Positions 1 to 6,698 of a stretch of DNA of 8,335 nt are shown here, piece by piece. Under the pieces are notes generated by a model. That model worked only from the letters and a program-made list of their open reading frames with translations, was not told the origin of the DNA and ran no database searches. The translations under genes and the position numbers were made by a program. The DNA comes from Thermoplasmatota archaeon (GTDB lineage: Archaea; Thermoplasmatota; E2; DHVEG-1): positions 1-8,335 of the forward strand of contig JAUWIE010000100.1 of NCBI GenBank assembly GCA_030605515.1. Reading direction: 5' to 3'. Positions within the stretch are counted from its first letter, which is position 1, and every line of letters begins with the position of its first letter.

Positions 1-158
1 GTATTCTCTTCGATCACCCAGATGCTGCCTTTTTTATAAGGGTTTTCAAGCCATTCCCAAGAATACTGAGTGAAATTTCTTTCTATCCCTGTCAGTAATT
101 TGTATAAAGCATTAATTTGAGTTTCATCACCTGACTTATACTTTCTACTTTTTAACAT
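1..158 (-). CDS. Probable GNAT-family acyltransferase, N-terminal part (cut by window edge)
   Basis: Reading the minus strand from the ATG at 158-156 gives 52 open codons that run off the left edge. The visible protein begins MLKSRKYKSGDETQINALY and later shows WEWLENPYKKGSIWVIEEN. The pattern R-K-Y-K-x-G-D-E-x-Q-I-x-x-L-Y, then a W-x-W/F-L-x-N-P segment and a W-V-x-E-E strand, resembles the N-terminus of GNAT-fold N-acyltransferases that act on small molecules or sugars, but the acyl-CoA binding loop is beyond the edge. The start codon shares one base with the stop of the upstream methyltransferase (TAATG), and GATTAGGG a few bases earlier may serve as a ribosome binding site. It is probably the last visible gene of the minus-strand unit starting near 2181. 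The start is well supported by the coupling; the family assignment is moderate because only 52 residues are seen. Confidence 0.6.
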   Translation of the reverse strand, partial: MLKSRKYKSGDETQINALYKLLTGIERNFTQYSWEWLENPYKKGSIWVIEEN

Positions 159-598
159 TATTTCCCTAATCTGATTACATCTCCAGCTTTGTTTGTTAAT
201 ATCCAAACAATTTCCTTCTTTCTTCCAATCTTATGATTCCGGTTTACATTTAGCGAAACAATTTCAAAAAGGTTCATGGCGCTAAGTCCGCTTAAACTAC
301 TCTCTATATACAATTTTTTATGGTCTAAACTATAAGCAACTCCAGAATTTTTATGGGGCACTGAAATATATAATAAACCCCCTGTTTTAAGTATTCGATG
401 GCATTCAATTATTGCTTTTAAGGGATATACCAAATGTTCTAGAACGTGAGACATGACAATTTCATCAGCAGAGTTACTCTCAAAAGGATATGGAATTTCT
501 CCTAAATCGTGTACTATATCAACACCATCATGTTTTACATAATCAACATTTATAAAACCAGGTTTAATATCTTTTCCACAGCCAAAATTTAATTTCAT
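158..598 (-). CDS. Small class I SAM-dependent methyltransferase
   Basis: The 146-residue protein starts with LNFGCGKDIKPGFINVD, the glycine-rich SAM-binding motif I of class I (Methyltransf_11-like) enzymes, with the acidic residue at the end of strand 2. It continues with DLGEIPYPFESNSADEIVMSHVLEHL (in pieces: a DLGE adenine-loop segment near residue 31, then the S-H-x-L-E-H motif near residue 50) and HRILKTGGLLYISVP near residue 67, the usual post-motif strand. The part after residue 90 is short, so the substrate-binding region is reduced compared with family members of 200 or more residues. The start overlaps the stop of the APS reductase gene by 4 bases (ATGA), and its own stop overlaps the next start, indicating translational coupling. 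Such short enzymes are common in glycan clusters, where they methylate sugars or lipid-linked intermediates. The substrate cannot be read from the sequence. Confidence 0.85.
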   Translation of the reverse strand: MKLNFGCGKDIKPGFINVDYVKHDGVDIVHDLGEIPYPFESNSADEIVMSHVLEHLVYPLKAIIECHRILKTGGLLYISVPHKNSGVAYSLDHKKLYIESSLSGLSAMNLFEIVSLNVNRNHKIGRKKEIVWILTNKAGDVIRLGK

Positions 599-1314
599 TT
601 TTGCTCTCTCTTATTTTCGTCGTCATCATAAAGATGAATTCCGCATTCCAGTTTTTGCATTCCTTTCCATCGTCCATCTCTTTCATCTCCTCCTTTATCA
701 ATAGGAGCTGTGCAAGGTTTACAACCTATACTTGGGTAATATTGGTCATGAAGCGGATTATATGGCAAGTCATATTTTCGAATGTACATCCAAGTTTGGT
801 CCTTCGTCCAATTATACAGAGGATTTATTTTTACTGTACCTCGGCCGTCAATTTCAATTACCTCAATTCCAGCTCGTGTTCTTGACTGATCCTTTCTGAT
901 CGAACTTAACCATGCAGTCTTTGTTTTTAAAATACGAAGTAAAGGTTCTACTTTTCTGTAATGACAACATAAATCCGAGTTAGTTCTGTACGCTTCTTTA
1001 CCAAGGATTTTCTCTAATTCCTCTTCGCTATAATGTGTAGATATGTTGATAATGTTTAATTTCCATTCTTTTTTTATTTTAGCTGCAAGTTTCAAAGTCT
1101 CTTCAAAATGAAATCTTGTATCAATAAAATAAATCGGTAATTCTGGAATAGTGTCTTTCACAAAACTCATCAATACAATACCACTATAACCAAAAGCAGT
1201 TGTCATTGCTAATCCATCGCCAAATTCTCCCTTAGCCCTTAAAAGAATCTTAGGTACACTCTTTTTTTTAAAATCCCTTTTTAACTCTGCAATCTTTTTT
1301 AAATCATATTTCAT
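595..1314 (-). CDS. cysH: Assimilatory adenylylsulfate (APS) reductase, [4Fe-4S] type, CysH family
   Basis: This 239-residue protein belongs to the PAPS/APS reductase family, which reduces activated sulfate to sulfite. The nucleotide-binding loop is TTAFGYSGIVL near residue 38, followed by IDTRFHFEETL near residue 64, equivalent to the family's IDTGxHFxET. Cysteines C116-C117 and C198-x-x-C201 form the CC plus CxxC set that binds a [4Fe-4S] cluster and marks the APS-using branch rather than cluster-free PAPS reductases. The substrate segment RKDQSRTR sits near residue 139, and ECGIH at 223-227 carries the catalytic cysteine C224. Everything needed for activity is present and the length is normal. 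The ATG at 1314 has GGTGG four bases before it, a good ribosome binding site. It lies 36 bases after the amidohydrolase and overlaps the methyltransferase by 4 bases. No sulfate adenylyltransferase or sulfite reductase lies nearby, which is unusual. Family confidence is very high; the reason for its location is unknown. Confidence 0.93.
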   Translation of the reverse strand: MKYDLKKIAELKRDFKKKSVPKILLRAKGEFGDGLAMTTAFGYSGIVLMSFVKDTIPELPIYFIDTRFHFEETLKLAAKIKKEWKLNIINISTHYSEEELEKILGKEAYRTNSDLCCHYRKVEPLLRILKTKTAWLSSIRKDQSRTRAGIEVIEIDGRGTVKINPLYNWTKDQTWMYIRKYDLPYNPLHDQYYPSIGCKPCTAPIDKGGDERDGRWKGMQKLECGIHLYDDDENKREQK

Positions 1315-1350
1315 TAAGCCACCATAAGATAAACGTTCAGCTTTGATTCA

Positions 1351-2181
1351 TTACCATTGATAAGGAACTGGATCTTTGTAGAGGGCATCTAATATATTTT
1401 GTCTAAAGAAACTTTCCCAAACATTTTCTCTCAATGCATATTTCCATAACTCAATTTGTTCTTTGTATTCTATTAACGGATAGTCTGTTCCAAAAATACA
1501 TTTATTTTTGAGATATGTATTGGCAGCTTGTATGAACTCTGGAGCAATATATTTAGGTCTCAGAGCACTAAATTCAAGGTATACATTAGGATGTCGTTGG
1601 ACAAAAGCTAAGACAGGTGGCCCAAATCCATTTCCACCATGCGAAACAATAAGTTTTAACTCTGGAAAATCTACTGCTACTTCATCAAGGTACATCGGAT
1701 GTCCATGCCACATATATGCTCCCCGCCAATAATGCATTGAGCCATGGACTATAATTGGTTTTTTTAACATCTCACAAAATCCATATACGGGATAAAGCCG
1801 CTTATCATTCGCGTTTACTTTTGAGATAAATGGTGATATGTTAATAGCAGCTGTATTCTTCTCAAAACATCGTTTTATTTCATTTAGTGATGAAAGAATT
1901 CCGTCAATAATATTGATACCAGCAACAGCAATTATTTCCTCATGTTTCTCGGCTATTTCCATTATATGCTCATTATCATCTTTATTTCCCCCACAAACCA
2001 CCATTTTTTCTATACCTGCGTCTTTAGCTTGGTTGATTTGCTCTTCAACAGATATAGGAGTTAATCGGTCTTTCATATGATACCATTCGATATATTCTTT
2101 AAAAAAAGGTTTGAGTTCTGTAGTCCATGGTTTTAATAGCTGTTCTGTTCTTAGTCTAACCCTTCCATCTATAATTCTCAT
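1351..2181 (-). CDS. Amidohydrolase-2 family TIM-barrel protein lacking the N-terminal HxH metal ligands
   Basis: The 276-residue protein has the layout of amidohydrolase_2 (PF04909-type) metal-dependent hydrolases and decarboxylases: a first strand MRIIDGRVRL, then KKPIIVHGS (H146), a helix with HPMYLDEVAVDFPELK, the strand LIVSHGG (H181) and a C-terminal GTDYP with D233. In active members the first strand reads D-x-H-x-H; here it is D5-G-R7-V-R9, so both metal-binding histidines are arginines. The other ligand positions are kept. This may be a subfamily with altered metal binding or a non-hydrolytic role, and no substrate can be proposed. The ATG at 2181 is preceded by AGGTGA at 2188-2193 with a six-base gap, which fixes the start. 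It is the first gene of the minus-strand unit and diverges from the flippase gene. The fold call is firm; catalytic activity is doubtful. Confidence 0.85.
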   Translation of the reverse strand: MRIIDGRVRLRTEQLLKPWTTELKPFFKEYIEWYHMKDRLTPISVEEQINQAKDAGIEKMVVCGGNKDDNEHIMEIAEKHEEIIAVAGINIIDGILSSLNEIKRCFEKNTAAINISPFISKVNANDKRLYPVYGFCEMLKKPIIVHGSMHYWRGAYMWHGHPMYLDEVAVDFPELKLIVSHGGNGFGPPVLAFVQRHPNVYLEFSALRPKYIAPEFIQAANTYLKNKCIFGTDYPLIEYKEQIELWKYALRENVWESFFRQNILDALYKDPVPYQW

Positions 2182-2187
2182 CTAAAT

Positions 2188-2193
2188 TCACCT
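2188..2193 (-). promoter_or_regulatory. Shine-Dalgarno site of the amidohydrolase gene
   Basis: The minus strand reads AGGTGA six bases before the ATG at 2181, matching the end of archaeal 16S rRNA. It decides the start and shows that this gene, unlike 2400, 4276 and 8250, must be read from an mRNA with a leader. Confidence 0.7.
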
Positions 2194-2220
2194 TTACATT
2201 GCTCTATTAATGGACATGGA

Positions 2221-2232
2221 TATTCTATATTC
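2221..2232 (-). promoter_or_regulatory. Candidate TATA element for the minus-strand unit starting at 2181
   Basis: The minus strand reads GAATATAGAATA here. Transcription starting about 26 bases downstream would begin near 2200 and give a leader of about 19 bases containing the AGGTGA site. A second AT-rich candidate, with core TTTTATTAG, lies near 2257-2268, so the choice is tentative. Confidence 0.3.
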
Positions 2233-2372
2233 AACTCTAACTAACATATTGATATTACTAATAAAACTTACGGGATAGTTATTTTTCAGCAATCTTAGTC
2301 GTGGCTTGCAAATTCTAAAGGATATGGCTTTTCTATATAAAGAAACATTTGGATTTATAATGAACGGATTAT

Positions 2373-2385
2373 TTTAAATATATAT
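2373..2385 (+). promoter_or_regulatory. TATA box of the flippase gene (leaderless promoter)
   Basis: TTTAAATATATAT is a strong archaeal TATA-like element. The centre of its first part lies about 24-27 bases before the ATG codons at 2400 and 2403, which is the usual distance from TATA box to transcription start. No Shine-Dalgarno-like sequence occurs in the 14 bases before the ATG, so the mRNA probably begins at or next to the start codon. Confidence 0.65.
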
Positions 2386-2399
2386 TTTTCTTTACAATC

Positions 2400-4004
2400 A
2401 TGATGATTGCAAGAAAATCATTTCTAATTGTTATTTCACAGTTTATTATTCAATTCATTGGTTGGATTGGACTAGTCATAATAGCAAAACTTTGGGGAGG
2501 ATTCGCACCTGAAGCCCTAGGCACTATTGGATTTGCAATGTCTTTTCTGGCGTTATTTAACATAGTAGCTGATCTTGGTTTTAGGGGGGCACATGTAAAA
2601 AGGGTTTCAGAAGGACAAGACTTAGGAACATGTATAGGCACATATGCTGCTATTAAATTAATTCTTACCGGTTTAATGGTAACAATTATAGTTACTGCTA
2701 TTTTTATCTGGAAAAATGTATTTCAACAAGGATTTACTGATGCTACAACAGAATCAATGATATTTGTTTTTATTATTTATTACATATTTTCGAATCTATC
2801 ATCTATTGCAATTATTACTTTCACAGGCACAAGAGAGATTGTGAAACGAGAGCTTCCTGATATCTTTGGAAAGGTGGTTAAACTCCCTCTAATAATTCTC
2901 GTTGCTCTGGCAGGAGTTGGTACAGCAGGCATTTCTCCATTAGTTGAATGGCCTCATTTTCTTCAACCATTACAACAATTAATTGCAAATCATGCAGCTA
3001 GTTCCTTAGCCATAACATATGTAATTAACGCTATGGTATTATTTTTTATAGGACTGTGGCTTCTTAGGAAATATCCTATTAAGAGGCCTAACTGGGGGAT
3101 GTTTAAAAGCTATTTTTCTTTTGCTTTACCAATGATGACTCTATCATTTTTCTCAATTATCTCTATCAATGTAGATAAGCTGATGATTGGATACTTTTGG
3201 ACATCAGTAGAAGTCGGATATTATTTTACAGTACAACGAATATTGGGAGTTATCACTATACTTTATATTGGTGTAAATACGGTTCTTTTTCCTACGCTTT
3301 CAGAATATCACTCATATAATAATTTTGAAAAAATCAAAAAAACAACTCATTTAGCAGAACGGTACATTTCAATGGTAATGATCCCACCTATAGTAATAAT
3401 TATAATATTTGCAAATCCTATCATTGGTATAATGTTGAGTAATGCTTTTTTACCAGCAGCACCCGTGCTCATTATATTAGCAATTTACGCTTTTATTTTA
3501 GGTCTAAGGGCACCATATGGATCTCTGATAAGTGGTATAAATAGACCAAGTATTGCTGCCAAAATCGGCATCACAATATGTATTACAAATATCTCTCTAA
3601 ATTATTTGTTTATTCCAAAGTGGGGACTGCTATCCAATTTTGGTATCAATGGACCAACAGGTGCAGCAACAGCAACAGTTATATCTTGTATAGTTGGATT
3701 TTTTGGAATGAGAATAATGGCAAAAAAATTGACAGGAATAAAGCTTTTACAAAGCCATACTCCACGCCATATCACTGCAGGCGTGATCATGGCCGTAATA
3801 TTATATTGCTTAAACTTCTTATTTCCATTGATTCGATGGTATCATATACTTGGATCTGCCGGAGTGGGCTTAGCAATCTATCTAGGTGTTTTATTTATAA
3901 CACAAGAGTTTAAAAAAGAAGACCTAATTTTTTTCTTGGGTTTATTACACCCTAAAGAGATGTTTAAATATGTATCATCAGAACTAAGGAAAAAACCTAA
4001 ATAG
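2400..4004 (+). CDS. Lipid-linked oligosaccharide flippase, Wzx/PST family membrane protein
   Basis: The 534-residue protein is hydrophobic along its whole length, with roughly 12 to 14 membrane-spanning stretches separated by short basic loops. Examples lie near residues 8-30, 88-106, 120-140, 205-222, 345-365 and 475-495. The N-terminal part contains ADLGFRGAHVKRVSEGQD, the family's N-A-D-L-G-x-x-x-x-x-V-x-R-x-x-E segment between the first helices. A central YFSFALPMM and DKLMIGYF pair matches the second repeat of polysaccharide biosynthesis (MurJ/Wzx-like) transporters. Its expected role is moving lipid-carried glycan from the cytoplasmic to the outer face of the membrane. Two ATG codons are adjacent (2400 and 2403); the TATA box supports leaderless translation from either. 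It is transcribed alone, diverging from the amidohydrolase and followed by a 271-base gap. Family confidence is high; the carried glycan is inferred from the neighbouring sugar-nucleotide genes. Confidence 0.9.
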   Translation: MMIARKSFLIVISQFIIQFIGWIGLVIIAKLWGGFAPEALGTIGFAMSFLALFNIVADLGFRGAHVKRVSEGQDLGTCIGTYAAIKLILTGLMVTIIVTAIFIWKNVFQQGFTDATTESMIFVFIIYYIFSNLSSIAIITFTGTREIVKRELPDIFGKVVKLPLIILVALAGVGTAGISPLVEWPHFLQPLQQLIANHAASSLAITYVINAMVLFFIGLWLLRKYPIKRPNWGMFKSYFSFALPMMTLSFFSIISINVDKLMIGYFWTSVEVGYYFTVQRILGVITILYIGVNTVLFPTLSEYHSYNNFEKIKKTTHLAERYISMVMIPPIVIIIIFANPIIGIMLSNAFLPAAPVLIILAIYAFILGLRAPYGSLISGINRPSIAAKIGITICITNISLNYLFIPKWGLLSNFGINGPTGAATATVISCIVGFFGMRIMAKKLTGIKLLQSHTPRHITAGVIMAVILYCLNFLFPLIRWYHILGSAGVGLAIYLGVLFITQEFKKEDLIFFLGLLHPKEMFKYVSSELRKKPK

Positions 4005-4010
4005 AAAAAC

Positions 4011-4041
4011 AAGCCGGAAAAATTACCAGCCTTATTTTCTT
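4011..4041 (+). terminator. Possible terminator after the flippase gene
   Basis: Seven bases after the flippase stop, AAGCCGG and CCAGCCTT can form a weak stem with one mismatch and one bulge, followed by TTATTTTCTT. Archaeal termination mainly needs a T-rich tract in the non-template strand, so the T tract is the more meaningful part. The evidence is modest. Confidence 0.35.
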
Positions 4042-4166
4042 AGCTCATACTCCTGTAGGCTTTCATCCATTTTATCAAGCCATGGTTTCTTACGAAATAG
4101 TTTTGATACGATATTCTGGAAAAATAAGCATCTCCTCAGGATGTAAATGGATATCATTTTCCTCAT
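4032..4166 (-). other. 44-codon ORF in the gap, small protein or gene remnant (uncertain)
   Basis: Minus strand, ATG at 4166-4164 to TAA at 4034-4032. The peptide ends IVSKLFRKKPWLDKMDESL then QEYELRK, a charged, helix-like composition typical of real protein ends, while the first 17 residues are hydrophobic and less convincing. A second in-frame ATG lies at 4157 with GAGG just before it. Another minus-strand frame over the first part also reads protein-like (HPEEMLIFPEYRIKTIS) before a TAA, which would fit the frameshifted tail of a decayed gene. I do not recognise a family. It converges on the flippase gene, ending 27 bases from that stop. A chance ORF remains possible. Confidence 0.25.
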
Positions 4167-4211
4167 CTATCTAAATTAAATTTTCTCCAACTCAATTATG
4201 TAAAAAATAAG

Positions 4212-4238
4212 TTTCACAGGTAAAATATTGTAGTGAAA
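4212..4238. repeat. Inverted repeat TTTCAC-N15-GTGAAA just before the wbpA TATA box
   Basis: The arms TTTCAC (4212-4217) and GTGAAA (4233-4238) are perfectly complementary, with centres 21 bases apart, two turns of the helix. The right arm ends two bases before the TATA box, a place where a dimeric regulator could help or block TBP/TFB. Six-base arms also occur by chance. Confidence 0.35.
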
Positions 4239-4240
4239 TG

Positions 4241-4249
4241 TTTAATAAA
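4241..4249 (+). promoter_or_regulatory. TATA box of the wbpA-like gene (leaderless or very short leader)
   Basis: TTTAATAAA is centred 31 bases before the ATG at 4276, with purine-rich GTGAAATG before it at the BRE position. Transcription would start about five bases before the ATG. No ribosome binding site lies in the 15 bases before the ATG. Confidence 0.6.
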
Positions 4250-4275
4250 GAAGTGGTTATTCTCCCTATCACAAC

Positions 4276-5631
4276 ATGTCTAATAAGATTGTAGTTATCG
4301 GAATGGGTTACGTTGGAATACCCGCTGCTGCTTTATTTGCTGATGTAAACGGATATAATGTCGTTGGAATTCAGAGAAGATCAAAACGATCTGGCTGGAA
4401 AATTAACTATCTTAATGAAGGTAAGAATCCTATTGGAGGAGATGAACCCGGTTTATCTGAGTTGATAAAACGAGTTGTAAAAAAAGGTACTTTTAGAGTG
4501 ACTGATGATGTTAAAGAATGTAAGGATGCAGATTTTATTTTAATAGATGTTCAAACTCCAACAGATAAAAATGGGATACCACGTTATGAATCACTTAAAG
4601 AAGTTAGTAAACAAATTGGTAACCATATGAAAAAGGGAGTTCTTGTTGTCATTGAATCTACTGTTGCACCTGGAACTACTGAGTATATAGTAAAACCTAT
4701 TCTTGAGGAAAACTCAGGACTTATGGAAGGAACGGATTTCTCTCTTGCTTTTTCATATGAACGTGTAATGGTTGGTCGTCTTATCAAAAACATAGTGCAT
4801 CTTCCAAGAATCGTTGGTGGTATAGATGATGAAAGTACAAAAAAAGCAGTCAAATTATATAAGAATATTGTTAAAGAGAAAATTTATCCAACAAACGCAC
4901 TTACTGCAGAGGTTGCAAAAGTAACAGAGAATACTTATCGAGATGTAAACATTGCATTTGCAAACGAAGTTGCATTAATGTGTGAGAGTCTTGGTATAAA
5001 CGTTTTTAAAGTACGAGAACTAGTAAATACATTACCAAATGATCCCACAAACCCGGCTTCAAACCCTGTTCGAAACATGCATTTCCCAGGTGCAGGAGTT
5101 GGAGGACATTGCCTACCAAAAGATCCATGGTTATTAAAATATGGTGTTGACACATATGGGAAATTCAAGGTAGATCTAAATGTTATTGTTAAAAGTAGAG
5201 AATTAAATTTATGGATGCCTACTCATACAGCAGATTTAGTAGAACAAGCATTAAAAGAAGCAGGATTAAATATAAAAGACACAAAAATAGCTGTTTTAGG
5301 AGTAGCTTTTTTAGAAAACTCAGATGATACAAGAAATACACCATCAAAGCCTTTATATGAGATACTGAAACAAAAAGGAGCGACACCTGTTCTACATGAT
5401 CCATATGTTAGAGATTTTGAAATACCTTTTACAAAAAACCTTGATGAAGCAATAAAAGACACTGATGCAATTGTAATTATTACAAAACATAAAGACTATT
5501 TAAACCTTGATTTAAACTATTTGAAAGATAAGATGCAAACCCCAGTAATAATTGATGGACGTAACATTTTTAATAAAGAAGAATGTGAAAAACAAGGATT
5601 CATCTATAAGGGTATTGGTAAACCAAACTAG
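4276..5631 (+). CDS. wbpA: UDP-N-acetylglucosamine (or -mannosamine) 6-dehydrogenase, WbpA/WecC family
   Basis: The 451-residue protein oxidises the C6 hydroxyl of a UDP-HexNAc to the uronic acid with two NAD+. It has the three-part layout of the family. An N-terminal NAD domain has IGMGYVG near residue 8 and ESTVAPGTT near 127. A central helix carries AKVTENTYRDVNIAFANE (K215, N219). The catalytic loop is GAGVGGHCLPKDP with nucleophile C279, and a C-terminal UDP-binding domain has AVLGVAF near 345 and SDDTRNTPS near 354. A loop around residues 34-60, with RRSKRSGW and NPIGGDEPG, appears to be an archaeal-type feature. The neighbouring WbpB, WbpE and WbpD homologues make UDP-GlcNAc the likeliest substrate; a UDP-ManNAc enzyme cannot be excluded. 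The start at 4276 fits the TATA box and the family's N-terminus. The stop shares a CTAG with that of the convergent wbpE-like gene. Confidence 0.92.
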   Translation: MSNKIVVIGMGYVGIPAAALFADVNGYNVVGIQRRSKRSGWKINYLNEGKNPIGGDEPGLSELIKRVVKKGTFRVTDDVKECKDADFILIDVQTPTDKNGIPRYESLKEVSKQIGNHMKKGVLVVIESTVAPGTTEYIVKPILEENSGLMEGTDFSLAFSYERVMVGRLIKNIVHLPRIVGGIDDESTKKAVKLYKNIVKEKIYPTNALTAEVAKVTENTYRDVNIAFANEVALMCESLGINVFKVRELVNTLPNDPTNPASNPVRNMHFPGAGVGGHCLPKDPWLLKYGVDTYGKFKVDLNVIVKSRELNLWMPTHTADLVEQALKEAGLNIKDTKIAVLGVAFLENSDDTRNTPSKPLYEILKQKGATPVLHDPYVRDFEIPFTKNLDEAIKDTDAIVIITKHKDYLNLDLNYLKDKMQTPVIIDGRNIFNKEECEKQGFIYKGIGKPN

Positions 5632-6698
5632 AAACAACTGACTATTTTATCCAAATCCTCATTTGTTAGTGCTGGATGAACTGGTAAAGAAAGTACAGTC
5701 TCTGCTAGCTTTTCTGAGTTAATCAAGTCATTATGTGAATATTTTTTAAGATGATCAAAGAAATGTAAAGGTTTAGGGTAATAAATACCAAAACCAACCT
5801 CATTCTTCTTCAAACTCTCAATAATGCTACTTCTATCTCTACAAATAATTGTATATTGATGATAAACATGCCAAGCATTATCTAATACAAATGGAGTTTC
5901 AACTCCATCTATACCTGCTAGATTTTCATCTAGAAATTTAGCATTATTCCTACGACTATTATTAAAACTAGGCAGCTTCTTAAGTTGTTCAACACCAATT
6001 GCGGCTCCTACATCAGTCATACGATAATTATAGCCAAGGCGACCATGTTCATATCCCCATTTTGTTTTTTCACGTCCATGGTTACGTAATGAGTAAAGTC
6101 TTTCAGCTAGTTCTTCATTGTTTGTTGTAATTATCCCTCCTTCTCCAGTTGTCATATTTTTTGTTGGATAAAACGAAAAACATTCCATATCGCCATAGGA
6201 ACCTATCATTTTGTCATTGTATTTTGCTCCATGAGCCTGTGCTGCATCACCAACGATATAAAGATTATGTTTTTCTGCGATTTCGATTATTGGTTTCATA
6301 TCTGCAGGTTGTCCATATAAATGAACAGGCATGACGGCTCTTGTTTTATCAGTTATTAAACTTTCTATCTTCTCAACATCTATATTAAATGTTTTAGGGT
6401 TCACATCACAAAAAACCGGTGTAGCATTACATAACAGTACTGAGTTGGCACTAGCTATAAATGTAAAAGCCGGGACGATGACTTCATCATCATTTTTTAT
6501 TCCCAGTGAAGCTAATGCCAGATGTAAAGCAGTTGTACCTGATGTTGTTGCAATTGCATATTTTGTTTCAACAAAGTTAGCAAATAGTTTTTCAAATTCT
6601 TCAACACGTGGTCCACATGCAATCATCCCTGATGTAAGGGCATCCATTACAGCTCTTTGTTCCTCTTCACCTATTAATGGTTTTGCAATAGGAATCAT
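5628..6698 (-). CDS. wbpE: UDP-3-keto sugar aminotransferase, DegT/DnrJ/EryC1 family, WbpE-like
   Basis: The 356-residue PLP enzyme transfers an amino group, in WbpE from glutamate, to the 3-keto group of UDP-2-acetamido-2-deoxy-3-dehydroglucuronate. Visible motifs are ATTSGTTALHLAL near residue 50 (phosphate-binding), EVIVPAFTFIASAN near 72, VHLYGQP near 125, GDAAQAHGA with D151 and Q154 that contact the PLP ring, SFYPTKNMTTGEGG with the Schiff-base lysine K180, and GYNYRMTD near 222. Length is normal and all cofactor residues are present. Other DegT aminotransferases make PglE- or QdtB-type sugars, but the adjacent WbpB and WbpD homologues favour the 3-amino uronate route. The start overlaps the acetyltransferase stop (ATGA), and GAGGT at 6707-6711 is eight bases before the ATG. 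It is the last gene of the three-gene operon, and its TAG lies within the shared CTAG with wbpA. Confidence 0.92.
   Translation of the reverse strand: MIPIAKPLIGEEEQRAVMDALTSGMIACGPRVEEFEKLFANFVETKYAIATTSGTTALHLALASLGIKNDDEVIVPAFTFIASANSVLLCNATPVFCDVNPKTFNIDVEKIESLITDKTRAVMPVHLYGQPADMKPIIEIAEKHNLYIVGDAAQAHGAKYNDKMIGSYGDMECFSFYPTKNMTTGEGGIITTNNEELAERLYSLRNHGREKTKWGYEHGRLGYNYRMTDVGAAIGVEQLKKLPSFNNSRRNNAKFLDENLAGIDGVETPFVLDNAWHVYHQYTIICRDRSSIIESLKKNEVGFGIYYPKPLHFFDHLKKYSHNDLINSEKLAETVLSLPVHPALTNEDLDKIVSCF

Noticed and set aside
601..885. 94-codon plus-strand ORF opposite the APS reductase
   Set aside because: It mirrors the CxxC and ECGIH-coding region of a well-supported gene and resembles no protein family.
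3578..3913. 111-codon plus-strand ORF inside the flippase gene in another frame
   Set aside because: It lies wholly within a hydrophobic, well-conserved coding frame and has no start signal. It is a shadow ORF.
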